Assembly: GCF_019042735.1 (NCBI RefSeq)
Contig: NZ_JAHQCR010000021.1
Coordinates: 124,001 to 188,000, forward strand
Source: Evansella alkalicola
GTDB lineage: Bacteria > Bacillota > Bacilli > Bacillales > Salisediminibacteriaceae
Length of the DNA: 64,000 bases
Reading direction: 5' to 3'
Part shown: piece after piece, positions 44,731 to 53,750 of the stretch
How the letters are laid out: the number at the start of each line of letters is the position of its first letter
Position numbering within the stretch: position 1 is the stretch's first letter
Made by a program: the position numbers and the translations under genes
Notes under the pieces: generated by a model
Told to the model about the DNA's origin: nothing
Seen by the model: the letters and a program-made list of their open reading frames with translations, nothing else
Databases searched by the model: none

Positions 44731-44773
44731 AAGAAGAGACCGCCCTTTTTACTAAGTACAGGACAGACTCTTC
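44725..44773 (-). terminator. Terminator of the sulP-uspA operon
   Basis: On the minus strand GAAGAGTCTGTCC pairs with GGGCGGTCTCTTC (one mismatch, G-U pairs) and is followed by TTTTTT. Confidence 0.65.
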
Positions 44774-44791
44774 ATATTATAAACTATTCAC

Positions 44792-45211
44792 TTATTTCAC
44801 CATTAATACGGGGATATTTACATGCTTCATCACTTTATGACTTACACTTCCCAAAATCATTGTTTGCACTTTGCTTCGGCCTCTACTTCCTACAACAAGA
44901 CAGTCAAAATCATTTCTATTAGTGTAGTTAATAATAGTTTCTGCAGGATTCCCGTGAAGTATGCTAACCTTTACCGGTATACCTGCTCCTTCTATTTTAT
45001 CCTTAAAAACAGAAAGGATCTCCTCTCGTTTCTTTGAGGCTGAGTCTGAATCGCCATATTGCAATACATCAGATTTAGACATACTACCATCTACAACATA
45101 TACAAGCTCAATACTAGCCCCTTCAGTAAGATTTGCTAGATCAATCGCTCTTTCAGCAGCCCGAAGAGAGTGCTCAGAACCATCCGTTGCCAACAATAAA
45201 TTTTTAAACAT
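44792..45211 (-). CDS. Universal stress protein (UspA family)
   Basis: 139-residue Usp protein. Start MFKNLLLATDGSEHSLRAAERA; the nucleotide-binding signature is VVGSRGRSKVQTMILGSVSHKV near the C-terminus, so ATP binding is likely. It follows the SulP transporter gene by 26 bases on the same strand, a common pairing in Bacillaceae. It may modulate the transporter or a stress response; that is inference. Confidence 0.92.
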   Translation of the reverse strand: MFKNLLLATDGSEHSLRAAERAIDLANLTEGASIELVYVVDGSMSKSDVLQYGDSDSASKKREEILSVFKDKIEGAGIPVKVSILHGNPAETIINYTNRNDFDCLVVGSRGRSKVQTMILGSVSHKVMKHVNIPVLMVK

Positions 45212-45237
45212 AGAGTTCCCCCATTTTTTTACACATC

Positions 45238-46698
45238 TTAATGTCCTGAGGCTTTTGATAATCCACCTATTTTATCCATAAGATGTGAACTTTCTTTATC
45301 TAAGCCGCGAACTTTCACAATGATTCCCTTTTGTTCGAACTTCCATTGGACTTTATCCATCGCTCCAACAGCAGAATCATCCCACAAATGTGCTCCAGAT
45401 ACATCAATTATAACCTGTTCTACGTTATCATTGAAGTCAAATGAGGCAACAAAATCTGTTACAGAGGCAAAGAACAACTGACCCTTTACATAATATATTT
45501 TTGAAGACTTGGATTCTAGCACTGATTCTACTTTTACTTTTGATATTTTAATAGCAAAGAAGATTGCACTTAAGACAACACCCGCTAATACACCTTTAGA
45601 CAAATCATGAGTATAGACAACCGTACCTACCGTTACTACCATTACAGTAGCATCTGATCTTGGTACTTTGTGAATGTTCCTTAATGAACTCCAGTCAAAT
45701 GTGCCTATAGAAACCATAATCATCACACCTGCTAAAGCAGCCATCGGAATTTGAACAACTACATTCCCTAGTAATACAATCAGGACCATAAGGAACATCC
45801 CAGCCACTAAAGTGGAAAGGCGTCCTCTACCACCTGATTTAACATTAATAACAGATTGTCCAATCATGGCGCACCCTGCCATACCACCAAAACATCCAGT
45901 AATCATATTCGCAATTCCTTGACCACGACTTTCTTTATTCTTGTCACTTTCTGTATCCGTCATATCATCTACAATCGAAGCAGTTAAGAGGGACTCCAAT
46001 AATCCAACGATTGCTAAAGCTAAAGAATATGGCAAAATAATCATCAACGTTTCAAAAGTTAACGGGATGTTTGGAAGTGCAAAAATTGGTAATGTTTGCG
46101 TCAAATTCCCCATATCTCCCACTGTACGAACACCTGCATTCATGATGACCGCTATTGCTGTTACCACAATGATTGCCACAAGCGTGGAAGGCACAGCCTT
46201 TGTAAATCGAGGTAAAATATAAATAATTGCCAACGTTAATGCTACTAAAGAATACATTATCCATGTTTCCCCTACAAAATGCTGTAATTGAGCGGTAAAA
46301 ATTAGTATTGCCAAAGCATTTACAAATCCGATCATTACAGAGCGAGGAATAAATTTCATAAAGCTTGCCAACTTAAAAATACCAAATAATAATTGTATGA
46401 CCCCTGTTAAAATAGTAGCAGCAAGTAGATATTCTAGACCATGATCAGCAACTAAAGTGATCATAAGCAATGCCATAGCCCCAGTTGCAGCTGAGATCAT
46501 TCCAGGCCTTCCCCCAATAAATGCGATGACAACACAAATACAAAAGGAAGCATATAAGCCTACCATTGGGTCTACTCCCGCAATAATTGAAAATGCAATT
46601 GCTTCAGGAATTAATGCTAATGCAACTACGACCCCTGCTAATATATCCCCTCGGATATTACCAAACCATTCTGTTTTCCATTTTTGTGTTAAACTCAC
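45238..46698 (-). CDS. SulP-family anion transporter with STAS domain
   Basis: Inner-membrane transporter for sulfate, bicarbonate or a similar anion (486 residues). The N-terminal signature is GDILAGVVVALALIPEAIAF, then VGLYASFCICVVIAFIGGRP and CFGGMAGCAMIGQSVINVKSGG. About 11-12 helices precede a C-terminal STAS domain (VEQVIIDVSGAHLWDDSAVG). The start codon is GTG after GAGGTG. Operon with the universal stress gene. Substrate cannot be fixed; some similar proteins take up bicarbonate. Confidence 0.9.
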   Translation of the reverse strand: MSLTQKWKTEWFGNIRGDILAGVVVALALIPEAIAFSIIAGVDPMVGLYASFCICVVIAFIGGRPGMISAATGAMALLMITLVADHGLEYLLAATILTGVIQLLFGIFKLASFMKFIPRSVMIGFVNALAILIFTAQLQHFVGETWIMYSLVALTLAIIYILPRFTKAVPSTLVAIIVVTAIAVIMNAGVRTVGDMGNLTQTLPIFALPNIPLTFETLMIILPYSLALAIVGLLESLLTASIVDDMTDTESDKNKESRGQGIANMITGCFGGMAGCAMIGQSVINVKSGGRGRLSTLVAGMFLMVLIVLLGNVVVQIPMAALAGVMIMVSIGTFDWSSLRNIHKVPRSDATVMVVTVGTVVYTHDLSKGVLAGVVLSAIFFAIKISKVKVESVLESKSSKIYYVKGQLFFASVTDFVASFDFNDNVEQVIIDVSGAHLWDDSAVGAMDKVQWKFEQKGIIVKVRGLDKESSHLMDKIGGLSKASGH

Positions 46699-47151
46699 TG
46701 TTGCACCTCTTTCTTTATTTTTTATATATAATTTTTGAGTTGTCCCATAGACAACTCGGCGGCAAGAACTTTATGAGTTTAACACTTTCTTCATATAATT
46801 TAAAATCTCATGTAAGCGATAATCATATAACTATAACTAGTAAATACTCCATTTCCCTAACATTTACTACCTCACTCCACATTCTATCCTTCTTAAGATT
46901 CTTTTTGCTCCCCTTTTTTGTTAATGTTATATGGCTAGTTTCTACCTATTAAAAATATATACCTTTATAAGCATCTAATAGGTAAAAAACGTATAAAACG
47001 ATTAATAAATAATAAAAAGATGTTCCCACCTTTGTAAAAAGTTGGATTTATAAGACAACCCAGCTAAAACACTGCTATAAATTCAAGGCGAAAATCATAA
47101 CCCAAATACTAAATATAAAAACATCTTTCCACACAGAAAAGACATCTATCG

Positions 47152-47165
47152 TGAAAACGCTTTAA
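47152..47165 (+). promoter_or_regulatory. Weak cre-like site
   Basis: TGAAAACGCTTTAA matches the CcpA-binding consensus except near its 3' end. It lies further upstream of a better site, and may be non-functional. Confidence 0.35.
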
Positions 47166-47217
47166 AAAAATTTACAATTAAAATGCTCAAAAACCCAATT
47201 CCCTTTACTATCAACGG

Positions 47218-47231
47218 TGTAAGCGTTTGCT
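47218..47231 (+). promoter_or_regulatory. cre-like CcpA site upstream of ilvE
   Basis: TGTAAGCGTTTGCT fits the cre consensus TGWAARCGYTWNCW fully. Its centre is ~88 bp before the predicted transcription start, a position where CcpA activates the B. subtilis ilv-leu operon (site near -96). Activation is inferred. Confidence 0.65.
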
Positions 47232-47249
47232 TGTGACTTTCTAATCATA

Positions 47250-47264
47250 AAATGTCAGAAAATT
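47250..47264 (+). promoter_or_regulatory. CodY-box-like site upstream of ilvE
   Basis: AAATGTCAGAAAATT matches 13 of 15 positions of the CodY motif AATTTTCWGAAAATT. It lies between the cre-like site and the promoter. CodY represses ilv-leu genes in rich medium in B. subtilis. Confidence 0.6.
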
Positions 47265-47277
47265 TGCCATATAACTG

Positions 47278-47306
47278 TTGACCTAATTCAAAAATGGCGG
47301 TATTAT
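47278..47306 (+). promoter_or_regulatory. Sigma-A promoter of the ilv-leu cluster
   Basis: TTGACC and TATTAT with a 17-bp spacer. Transcription would start near 47313, giving a leader of ~165 bases before ilvE. The leader holds an imperfect hairpin with AATAACCTT/AAGGTTATT arms (47373-47419). Apart from these sites and an A/T-rich spacer, 46699-47479 shows nothing else recognisable. Confidence 0.7.
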
Positions 47307-47479
47307 TGGCGACAATATAATAATTTTTCAAACAATTCCAACACATTCGCAAAGTAATATTTATCAGTAAAAAATAACCTTATCAGTCGAGGGAAAATCG
47401 TCGTTTGGAAAAGGTTATTCTTATAACATTTAACTTTATTACTTTACAGCGTTTAATAATTGGAGAAAGGAGTGTAAGT

Positions 47480-48382
47480 ATGAGCAGTCAATGGATTTTC
47501 TTAGGCGACAAATTTGTTAAGAAAGAAGATGCCGTCGTTTCCGTTTATGATCATGGCTTGTTATATGGTGACGGGGTGTTCGAAGGTATTCGTGTATACA
47601 GTGGCAATATCTTTAAGCTTGATGAACATCTTAATAGACTTTATGATTCAGCACAATCGATCATGTTGACAATTCCATATGAAAAGGAGGAAATGCAACA
47701 GATTATTGTGGATACTGTCCGAAAAAACAGCTTAGAAAGTGCCTATATTCGAGTCGTAGTTTCCAGAGGAACTGGAAATTTAGGTTTAGATCCAAGAAGT
47801 TGCTCAAATCCGCAGGTAATTATTATTGCGGAACAACTTGCGCTTTTTCCTAAGGAACTCTATGAACAAGGCTTAAGGGTTGCCTCCGTTGCTAGTAGAA
47901 GGAATCGACCTGATGTATTAAGTCCACAAGTAAAATCACTCAATTATTTAAACAATATTCTAGTGAAAATGGAAGCGAACTTATCTGGTGTTGATGAAGC
48001 CCTTATGCTTAACGACCAAGGCTATGTGACAGAAGGTTCAGCAGACAACATTTTCATTGTAAAAAATAAAGTCATCTATACTCCTCCTGTATACTTAGGA
48101 GCTTTAGAAGGAATAACGCGTAATACAATTATTGAACTAGCAAATGAAGTTGGTTACGGATTGAAAGAAACACCTTTTACTAGACACGATGTTTACGTAG
48201 CAGATGAAGTTTTCCTAACTGGAACTGCCGTCGAAGTTATAGCTGTTATTGATGTAGATGGTAGGAAAATAGCAGATGGAAAGCCTGGAGAAATTACGAA
48301 TCATCTATTAAAGGAATTTAGGAGAGTCGTCACTACAGACGGCGTTCCCTGCTATCCAGAATCCAACAGTGCAGTGGTTTAA
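47480..48382 (+). CDS. ilvE: Branched-chain amino-acid aminotransferase
   Basis: PLP enzyme (class IV) for the last step of Leu, Ile and Val synthesis. 300 residues. Motifs: VSVYDHGLLYGDGVFEGIR, the Lys that binds PLP in PQVKSLNYLNN, GYVTEGSADNIFIV and EVFLTGTAVEVI. The frame is open from 47405, but GAAAGGAG lies before ATG 47480, and the family starts here. First gene of the cluster, 24 bases before ilvD. Confidence 0.93.
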   Translation: MSSQWIFLGDKFVKKEDAVVSVYDHGLLYGDGVFEGIRVYSGNIFKLDEHLNRLYDSAQSIMLTIPYEKEEMQQIIVDTVRKNSLESAYIRVVVSRGTGNLGLDPRSCSNPQVIIIAEQLALFPKELYEQGLRVASVASRRNRPDVLSPQVKSLNYLNNILVKMEANLSGVDEALMLNDQGYVTEGSADNIFIVKNKVIYTPPVYLGALEGITRNTIIELANEVGYGLKETPFTRHDVYVADEVFLTGTAVEVIAVIDVDGRKIADGKPGEITNHLLKEFRRVVTTDGVPCYPESNSAVV

Positions 48383-48406
48383 GGTAATTAATAAGGAGGC
48401 ACCAAT

Positions 48407-50074
48407 ATGCGCAGCAATATGATCAAAAAAGGAATAGACCGTGCACCACATCGGAGTCTATTACACGCAACAGGAGTAAAAGGAGACGATATAAATAAAC
48501 CATTCATAGGAGTCTGTAACTCCTATATCGATATTATTCCAGGTCACATGCATTTAAACAAATTCGCTGAAGTAGTGAAAGAAGCTATTCGTGAAGCAGG
48601 TGGAATTCCATTTGAATTCAACACGATCGGTGTAGACGACGGGATTGCAATGGGCCACATCGGGATGAGATACTCCCTTCCTAGTCGGGAAATCATCGCA
48701 GATAGTGCAGAAACAGTTATAAACGCCCATTGGTTTGACGGTGTGTTTTACATTCCAAACTGTGACAAAATCACTCCTGGAATGTTAATGGCAGCAGCTA
48801 GAACGAACGTCCCTTCTGTCTTTGTATCAGGGGGTCCGATGGAAGCTGGCCTTTCAAAGGAAGGTAAAAACCTCTCCCTCGTTTCAGTATTCGAAGGTGT
48901 TGGATCTTATCATCAAGGTGGTATGACAGAGGAAGAATTAATCGAATTAGAATCTCTCGCATGTCCTACATGTGGTTCATGTTCAGGGATGTTCACAGCA
49001 AACTCCATGAATTCATTAATGGAAATGCTCGGATTGACAGTTCCAGGAAACGGAACAATTGTAGCGACATCTGATGAGCGACACAGATTAATTAAAGAAG
49101 CAGCAAATCATCTAATGGATTTAGTTAAAAACGATGTTAAGCCTCGTGACATTTTGACAAAGGAAACCTTTGACAATGCTTTTGCTTTAGATATGGCAAT
49201 GGGTGGTTCAACCAATACAGTTCTTCATACCTTAGCTTTAGCCCATGAAGCAGGAATTGACTACGACTTACATGATATTAACCGAATTGCAGAGAAAGTC
49301 CCTTATTTATCGAAGATTAGTCCAGCATCTGATTTTTCGATGCATGATGTTCATAAAGCTGGCGGCGTGAGTGCCATCATAAATGAGTTGTGTCAGGTGG
49401 AAGGCCTTATTCATAAAGAACGCATCACCGTCACGGGAAAAACAATTTATGAAAATGTGAAAGATGCTGAAATAATTGATGACAAAGTTATTCGTACAAA
49501 AGAGAATCCATACAGCCCTGTCGGAGGTCTTTCTATCCTCCACGGAAACCTTGCTCCAGATGGTGGTGTAATCAAAGTAGGTGCTGTTGATTCTTCTATC
49601 AAGACGTTCCACGGAGAAGCTATCGTCTTTGAATCTCAAGATGATGCACAGGCAGGAATCAATAATGGAACTGTAAAAGCAGGTCACGTCGTTGTCATTC
49701 GATACGAAGGTCCTAAAGGTGGTCCAGGAATGCCAGAAATGTTGGCCCCTACCTCTGCCATTGCCGGACGCGGCTTAGATAAAGATGTTGCCTTAATTAC
49801 AGATGGTCGATTCTCAGGTGCAAGTCGTGGTATATCCATTGGACACATTTCGCCAGAGGCTGCTGAAGGTGGCCCAATCGCCTATGTTAAGAATGGTGAT
49901 AAGATAGCAATTGATTTGGAAAACAGATCAATTGAACTTGAAGTTAGTCATGAAGAATTAGAAGCTAGGAAATCTGAATGGAAGAAACCTGAACCTAAAA
50001 TTAAAACTGGTTATTTAGCAAAGTATGCAAAATTAGTAACATCCGCAAATACAGGCGGCGTAATGAAGTTTTAA
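48407..50074 (+). CDS. ilvD: Dihydroxy-acid dehydratase
   Basis: Fe-S enzyme that dehydrates dihydroxy acids to the 2-keto acids of Val and Ile. 555 residues. Motifs: NSYIDIIPGHMHLN, the Fe-S ligand segments YIPNCDKITPGM and CPTCGSCSGMFTANSMN, MGGSTNTVLH and DGRFSGASRGISIGH. AAGGAGG precedes the ATG. A T-box leader follows within 30 bases of its stop. Confidence 0.96.
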   Translation: MRSNMIKKGIDRAPHRSLLHATGVKGDDINKPFIGVCNSYIDIIPGHMHLNKFAEVVKEAIREAGGIPFEFNTIGVDDGIAMGHIGMRYSLPSREIIADSAETVINAHWFDGVFYIPNCDKITPGMLMAAARTNVPSVFVSGGPMEAGLSKEGKNLSLVSVFEGVGSYHQGGMTEEELIELESLACPTCGSCSGMFTANSMNSLMEMLGLTVPGNGTIVATSDERHRLIKEAANHLMDLVKNDVKPRDILTKETFDNAFALDMAMGGSTNTVLHTLALAHEAGIDYDLHDINRIAEKVPYLSKISPASDFSMHDVHKAGGVSAIINELCQVEGLIHKERITVTGKTIYENVKDAEIIDDKVIRTKENPYSPVGGLSILHGNLAPDGGVIKVGAVDSSIKTFHGEAIVFESQDDAQAGINNGTVKAGHVVVIRYEGPKGGPGMPEMLAPTSAIAGRGLDKDVALITDGRFSGASRGISIGHISPEAAEGGPIAYVKNGDKIAIDLENRSIELEVSHEELEARKSEWKKPEPKIKTGYLAKYAKLVTSANTGGVMKF

Positions 50075-50103
50075 CAATAACAATAAATATATAAATCGAT
50101 GAC

Positions 50104-50402
50104 GGGAAAAAAGGAATAAGTCCATGTATTCACAGAGAGCCGGGGTTGCTGGAAGCCCGGAAATACATCTTATTCTGACATCATCCCTGAGTGTTAAGCT
50201 GAACGGATATCCCAGTAGGCTTAGCCAGGTATCTTATACCTGTTACCAAAAAGGAGCAACACCCCACCAATGGGGAGCTCCGAGAGGCAGTATTCGTGAG
50301 GATGCTGTGAATCCGGGTGGTACCGTGAAAAGCTAAGGTCTTTTCTCCCCGTTTATTCTGCAAAAGTGCAGTTTATTTGGGAAGAAGTTGGCCTTTTTTT
50401 AA
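50104..50402 (+). ncRNA. T-box leader, probable isoleucine specifier
   Basis: Stem I is formed by GAATAAG...ATGTATT with AATACAT-CTTATTC, with AGAGAG and GTTGCTGGAAGC near its top. The 3' strand then reads TGACATCATCCC, placing ATC (Ile, 50180-50182) at the specifier. The T-box core GGGTGGTACCGTG is at 50315-50327. A terminator follows (about 50334-50402) with a T-run. Uncharged tRNA would favour read-through into ilvB. Confidence 0.92.
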
Positions 50403-50422
50403 TGAACAGGAGGGATTAAAAA

Positions 50423-52174
50423 GTGAAAGTTGAAGCAAAGCCGGTATTTGACAGTAAGGTGCAGACTGGGAAAGAACCGAACAGTAAGGAAGAGCAAAAA
50501 ACAGGTGCTGACCTGCTTGTGGAATCACTGATTGCAGAAGACGTAGATACTATTTTTGGTTACCCAGGAGGGGCCGTTTTACCTATTTACGATGCATTGT
50601 TTAAGGCTAGGGACTCATTCCAACATATTTTAACAAGACATGAGCAAGGAGCTATTCACGCTGCAGAAGGATACGCAAGAGTTTTAGGAAAGCCAGGTGT
50701 AGTCATTGCCACATCTGGTCCAGGAGCAACTAACTTAATTACAGGTATAGCAGACGCCATGATGGACTCCTTACCACTCGTCGTTTTTACAGGTCAAGTA
50801 GCACGTGGTGTCATTGGAACAGACGCTTTTCAGGAAGCTGATGTTATTGGTATTACAACGCCAATCACAAAACAAAATTATCAAGTTCAAGATATTAGCG
50901 ATTTACCACGTATAGTAAGGGAAGCATTCCATATCGCTTCAACTGGAAGACCAGGACCAGTAGTGGTGGATATACCAAAGGATATTTCAGCATCTCCTTG
51001 TAAAGGTTCATATGACAGTGATTTCCATCTGCCTGGATATCACCCAACAATGAAGCCAAATCCACTACAAATAAGGAAATTAGCAGATGCAATCTCTAAG
51101 GCAAAGAGACCATTAATTTTATCCGGTGCTGGTGTACTACATGGAAAGGCGTCTGATAAATTAACTGAATTCGCTGAAAAAACACAAATCCCAGTTACCA
51201 CAACGTTACTTGGTCTTGGCACTTTCCCTGCATCAAATCCCCTTTCCCTTGGAATGGCTGGCATGCATGGAACATTTACAGCAAATATGGCCATGTATGA
51301 TTGTGACCTATTAATTAATATTGGTGCTAGATTCGATGATCGATTAACTGGTAACTTGGCACACTTTGCACCAAATGCAGTTGTATCACATATAGACATT
51401 GACCCTGCTGAAATTGGAAAAAATGTACCAACACAAATTCCAATCGTGTCTGATTCATACGCCGCCATCGATCAGCTCATTGTTGCTGTTACAGATGCAG
51501 GTGATCATGACGAATGGTTGGAACACTTACAAGATAGTAAAGCTAACTACCCTCTTTGGCACAATGATTCAAAATCAGCCCTTCTGCCACAATGGCTAAT
51601 GAAGGAGCTTCATCAAGTGACGAATGGAGAAGCAATTATTTCTACCGATGTTGGGCAACACCAAATGTGGGCCGCACAATACTACACGTTTGCAAAGCCA
51701 AATCGTTGGATCACTTCTGGAGGACTTGGAACGATGGGATTTGGTTTCCCAGCAGCCATTGGGGCACAGCTTGCTGCACCTGACGAAACTGTTGTAGCAG
51801 TCGTTGGAGATGGTGGTTTTCAAATGACGCTTCAAGAGCTGTCAGTTTTACAAGAAAGAAGACTGCCAGTAAAGGTCATCATCGTAAATAACGGTGCACT
51901 AGGAATGGTTAGACAATGGCAAGAAACCTTTTATGAAGGTCGCTACTCAGAGTCATTATTAGATGTTCAGCCTGATTTTGTAAAACTAGCTGAAAGTTAT
52001 AGTATTCGAGGCTATAAAGTTGATAATCAAGAAGATCTTTTAAAGGTATTACCAGAAGTTTTTGAGTACGACGGTCCCGTAGTAATGGATTGTCGCGTAC
52101 TACAACAAGAAAACGTATATCCAATGATTGCCCCAGGAAAAGGGATTCATGAAATGATAGGGGTGAAACCATGA
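50423..52174 (+). CDS. ilvB: Acetolactate synthase large subunit
   Basis: TPP-dependent catalytic subunit that forms acetolactate or acetohydroxybutyrate (583 residues). Motifs: TIFGYPGGAVLPIYDAL with the catalytic Glu in TRHEQGAIHAAEGYAR, a central FAD-binding domain, and the TPP motif VVAVVGDGGFQMTLQEL ... VIIVNNGALGM. The start codon is GTG behind AGGAGGGA, just after the T-box terminator. The stop overlaps the ilvN start by four bases. Confidence 0.96.
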   Translation: MKVEAKPVFDSKVQTGKEPNSKEEQKTGADLLVESLIAEDVDTIFGYPGGAVLPIYDALFKARDSFQHILTRHEQGAIHAAEGYARVLGKPGVVIATSGPGATNLITGIADAMMDSLPLVVFTGQVARGVIGTDAFQEADVIGITTPITKQNYQVQDISDLPRIVREAFHIASTGRPGPVVVDIPKDISASPCKGSYDSDFHLPGYHPTMKPNPLQIRKLADAISKAKRPLILSGAGVLHGKASDKLTEFAEKTQIPVTTTLLGLGTFPASNPLSLGMAGMHGTFTANMAMYDCDLLINIGARFDDRLTGNLAHFAPNAVVSHIDIDPAEIGKNVPTQIPIVSDSYAAIDQLIVAVTDAGDHDEWLEHLQDSKANYPLWHNDSKSALLPQWLMKELHQVTNGEAIISTDVGQHQMWAAQYYTFAKPNRWITSGGLGTMGFGFPAAIGAQLAAPDETVVAVVGDGGFQMTLQELSVLQERRLPVKVIIVNNGALGMVRQWQETFYEGRYSESLLDVQPDFVKLAESYSIRGYKVDNQEDLLKVLPEVFEYDGPVVMDCRVLQQENVYPMIAPGKGIHEMIGVKP

Positions 52175-52692
52175 AGCGAATAATTACTGCAGTTGTTCAA
52201 AATCGAAGTGGTGTGTTGAATCGCGTTACAGGCTTGCTTCAAAAGCGTCAATTTAATATTGAAAGTATTTCCGTAGGACACACAGAATCTGAAGGCATAT
52301 CAAAAATGACCCTCGTTGTAGAGGTTGAAGATAACGCCAAACTTGAACAGCTGACGAAGCAGTTAAATAAACAAATTGATGTTATCAAAGTTTCTGATAT
52401 TACAGATAAAGCAATCGTAGCTAGAGAACTCGCCCTAATTAAAGTAGTTAGCAGCGGTCAACTAAGACAAGAGATTCAAGGAATTATAGAACCATTTCGC
52501 GCAACCATCATCGATATAAGTAAAGACAGCCTCACAGTTCAAGTGACTGGTAAGCCAGAAAAAATCGAGGCTTTAATTGATCTACTGCGCCCTTATGGAA
52601 TTAAAGAGCTTTCTAGAACAGGGGTAACAGCCTTCTTAAGAGGCCATCAGCCTTCTGTTACTGAAATAAATTCTTATTCATTACTAAAATAA
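52171..52692 (+). CDS. ilvN: Acetolactate synthase small (regulatory) subunit
   Basis: Regulatory subunit with an N-terminal ACT domain (RIITAVVQNRSGVLNRVTGL, residues ~3-75) that binds Val for feedback control, and a C-terminal domain (REIQG-type region, then LRPYGIKELSRTGVTAFLRG). 173 residues. It overlaps ilvB by ATGA, so translation is coupled. Also called ilvH. Confidence 0.95.
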   Translation: MKRIITAVVQNRSGVLNRVTGLLQKRQFNIESISVGHTESEGISKMTLVVEVEDNAKLEQLTKQLNKQIDVIKVSDITDKAIVARELALIKVVSSGQLRQEIQGIIEPFRATIIDISKDSLTVQVTGKPEKIEALIDLLRPYGIKELSRTGVTAFLRGHQPSVTEINSYSLLK

Positions 52693-52718
52693 TTTAAAAA
52701 AAGAGAGGAAGTTTCCAA

Positions 52719-53750
52719 ATGACAAAAGTACTTTACAATAACAACGTTAACGAAGAGGTTTTAAAAGCTAAAAAAATCGCAATTATCGGATATGGTTCTC
52801 AAGGTCACGCCCACGCACTTAACTTAAAAGAAAGTGGTTTTGATGTTGTAGTTGGTTTAAGACCAGGGAAGTCTTGGGATAAAGCAGTGGAAGATGGCGT
52901 GAATGTAGTTACAGTTGCAGAAGCAACGGCTCAAGCAGATGTAGTTATGGTACTTCTTCCAGATGAGCTTCAACCAACAGTTTATGAAGAAAGCATTAAA
53001 CCTAATTTACAGCCTGGAAATGCACTAGCATTTGCCCATGGGTTTAACATTCACTTTAGCCAAATCGTTCCACCAGAAGAAGTAGACGTATTCCTAGTAG
53101 CACCAAAAGGCCCAGGACATCTTGTTCGCCGTACATTTGAAGAAGGCGCTGGTGTTCCTGCACTATACGGTATTTATCAAGACTACACTGGTGAAGCAAC
53201 AGCTTTAGCCTTAGCTTATGCAAAAGGTGTTGGAGCAGGTCGTGCAGGAATTCTTGAAACATCATTCCAAGAAGAAACTGAAACAGATCTATTCGGAGAG
53301 CAGGCAGTCCTTTGTGGTGGATTAACTAGTCTTGTAAAAGCAGGTTTCGAAACATTAACGGAAGCTGGTTATCAACCAGAAGTTGCCTACTTCGAATGTT
53401 TACACGAGTTGAAACTAATCGTCGACTTAATGTATGAAGGTGGATTAGAAGGAATGCGTTACTCCATCTCTGACACAGCTCAATGGGGTGACTTCGTATC
53501 AGGTCCACGTGTTGTAAATGAAGATACAAAAGCTCGCATGAAAGATGTTCTTACGGACATCCAAACAGGTAAGTTTGCGAAAGAATGGATTCTTGAAAAC
53601 CAAGCGAACCGTCCACAATTTAATGCAATTAACCAAAATGAAAACAATCATCAAATTGAAAAGGTAGGTCGAGAGCTTCGTGAATTAATGCCGTTCGTAA
53701 AAAAACAGGCAAAGCCTAAAAAGGAAGTGGTATCTAATGCCTCAAATTAA
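52719..53750 (+). CDS. ilvC: Ketol-acid reductoisomerase
   Basis: NADPH- and Mg2+-dependent isomeroreductase that converts acetolactate to dihydroxyisovalerate. 343 residues (short class I). Motifs: AIIGYGSQGHAHALNLKESG, VVGLRPGKSWDKA, VAPKGPGHLVRR, ETDLFGEQAVLCGG and the active-site stretch YSISDTAQWGDFVSG. AGAGAGGAAG precedes the ATG. It overlaps leuA by 14 bases. Confidence 0.96.
   Translation: MTKVLYNNNVNEEVLKAKKIAIIGYGSQGHAHALNLKESGFDVVVGLRPGKSWDKAVEDGVNVVTVAEATAQADVVMVLLPDELQPTVYEESIKPNLQPGNALAFAHGFNIHFSQIVPPEEVDVFLVAPKGPGHLVRRTFEEGAGVPALYGIYQDYTGEATALALAYAKGVGAGRAGILETSFQEETETDLFGEQAVLCGGLTSLVKAGFETLTEAGYQPEVAYFECLHELKLIVDLMYEGGLEGMRYSISDTAQWGDFVSGPRVVNEDTKARMKDVLTDIQTGKFAKEWILENQANRPQFNAINQNENNHQIEKVGRELRELMPFVKKQAKPKKEVVSNASN

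Noticed and set aside
49307..49687. 126-codon minus-strand ORF inside ilvD
   Set aside because: Antisense shadow of a strongly conserved gene, with no ribosome site or protein-like features.
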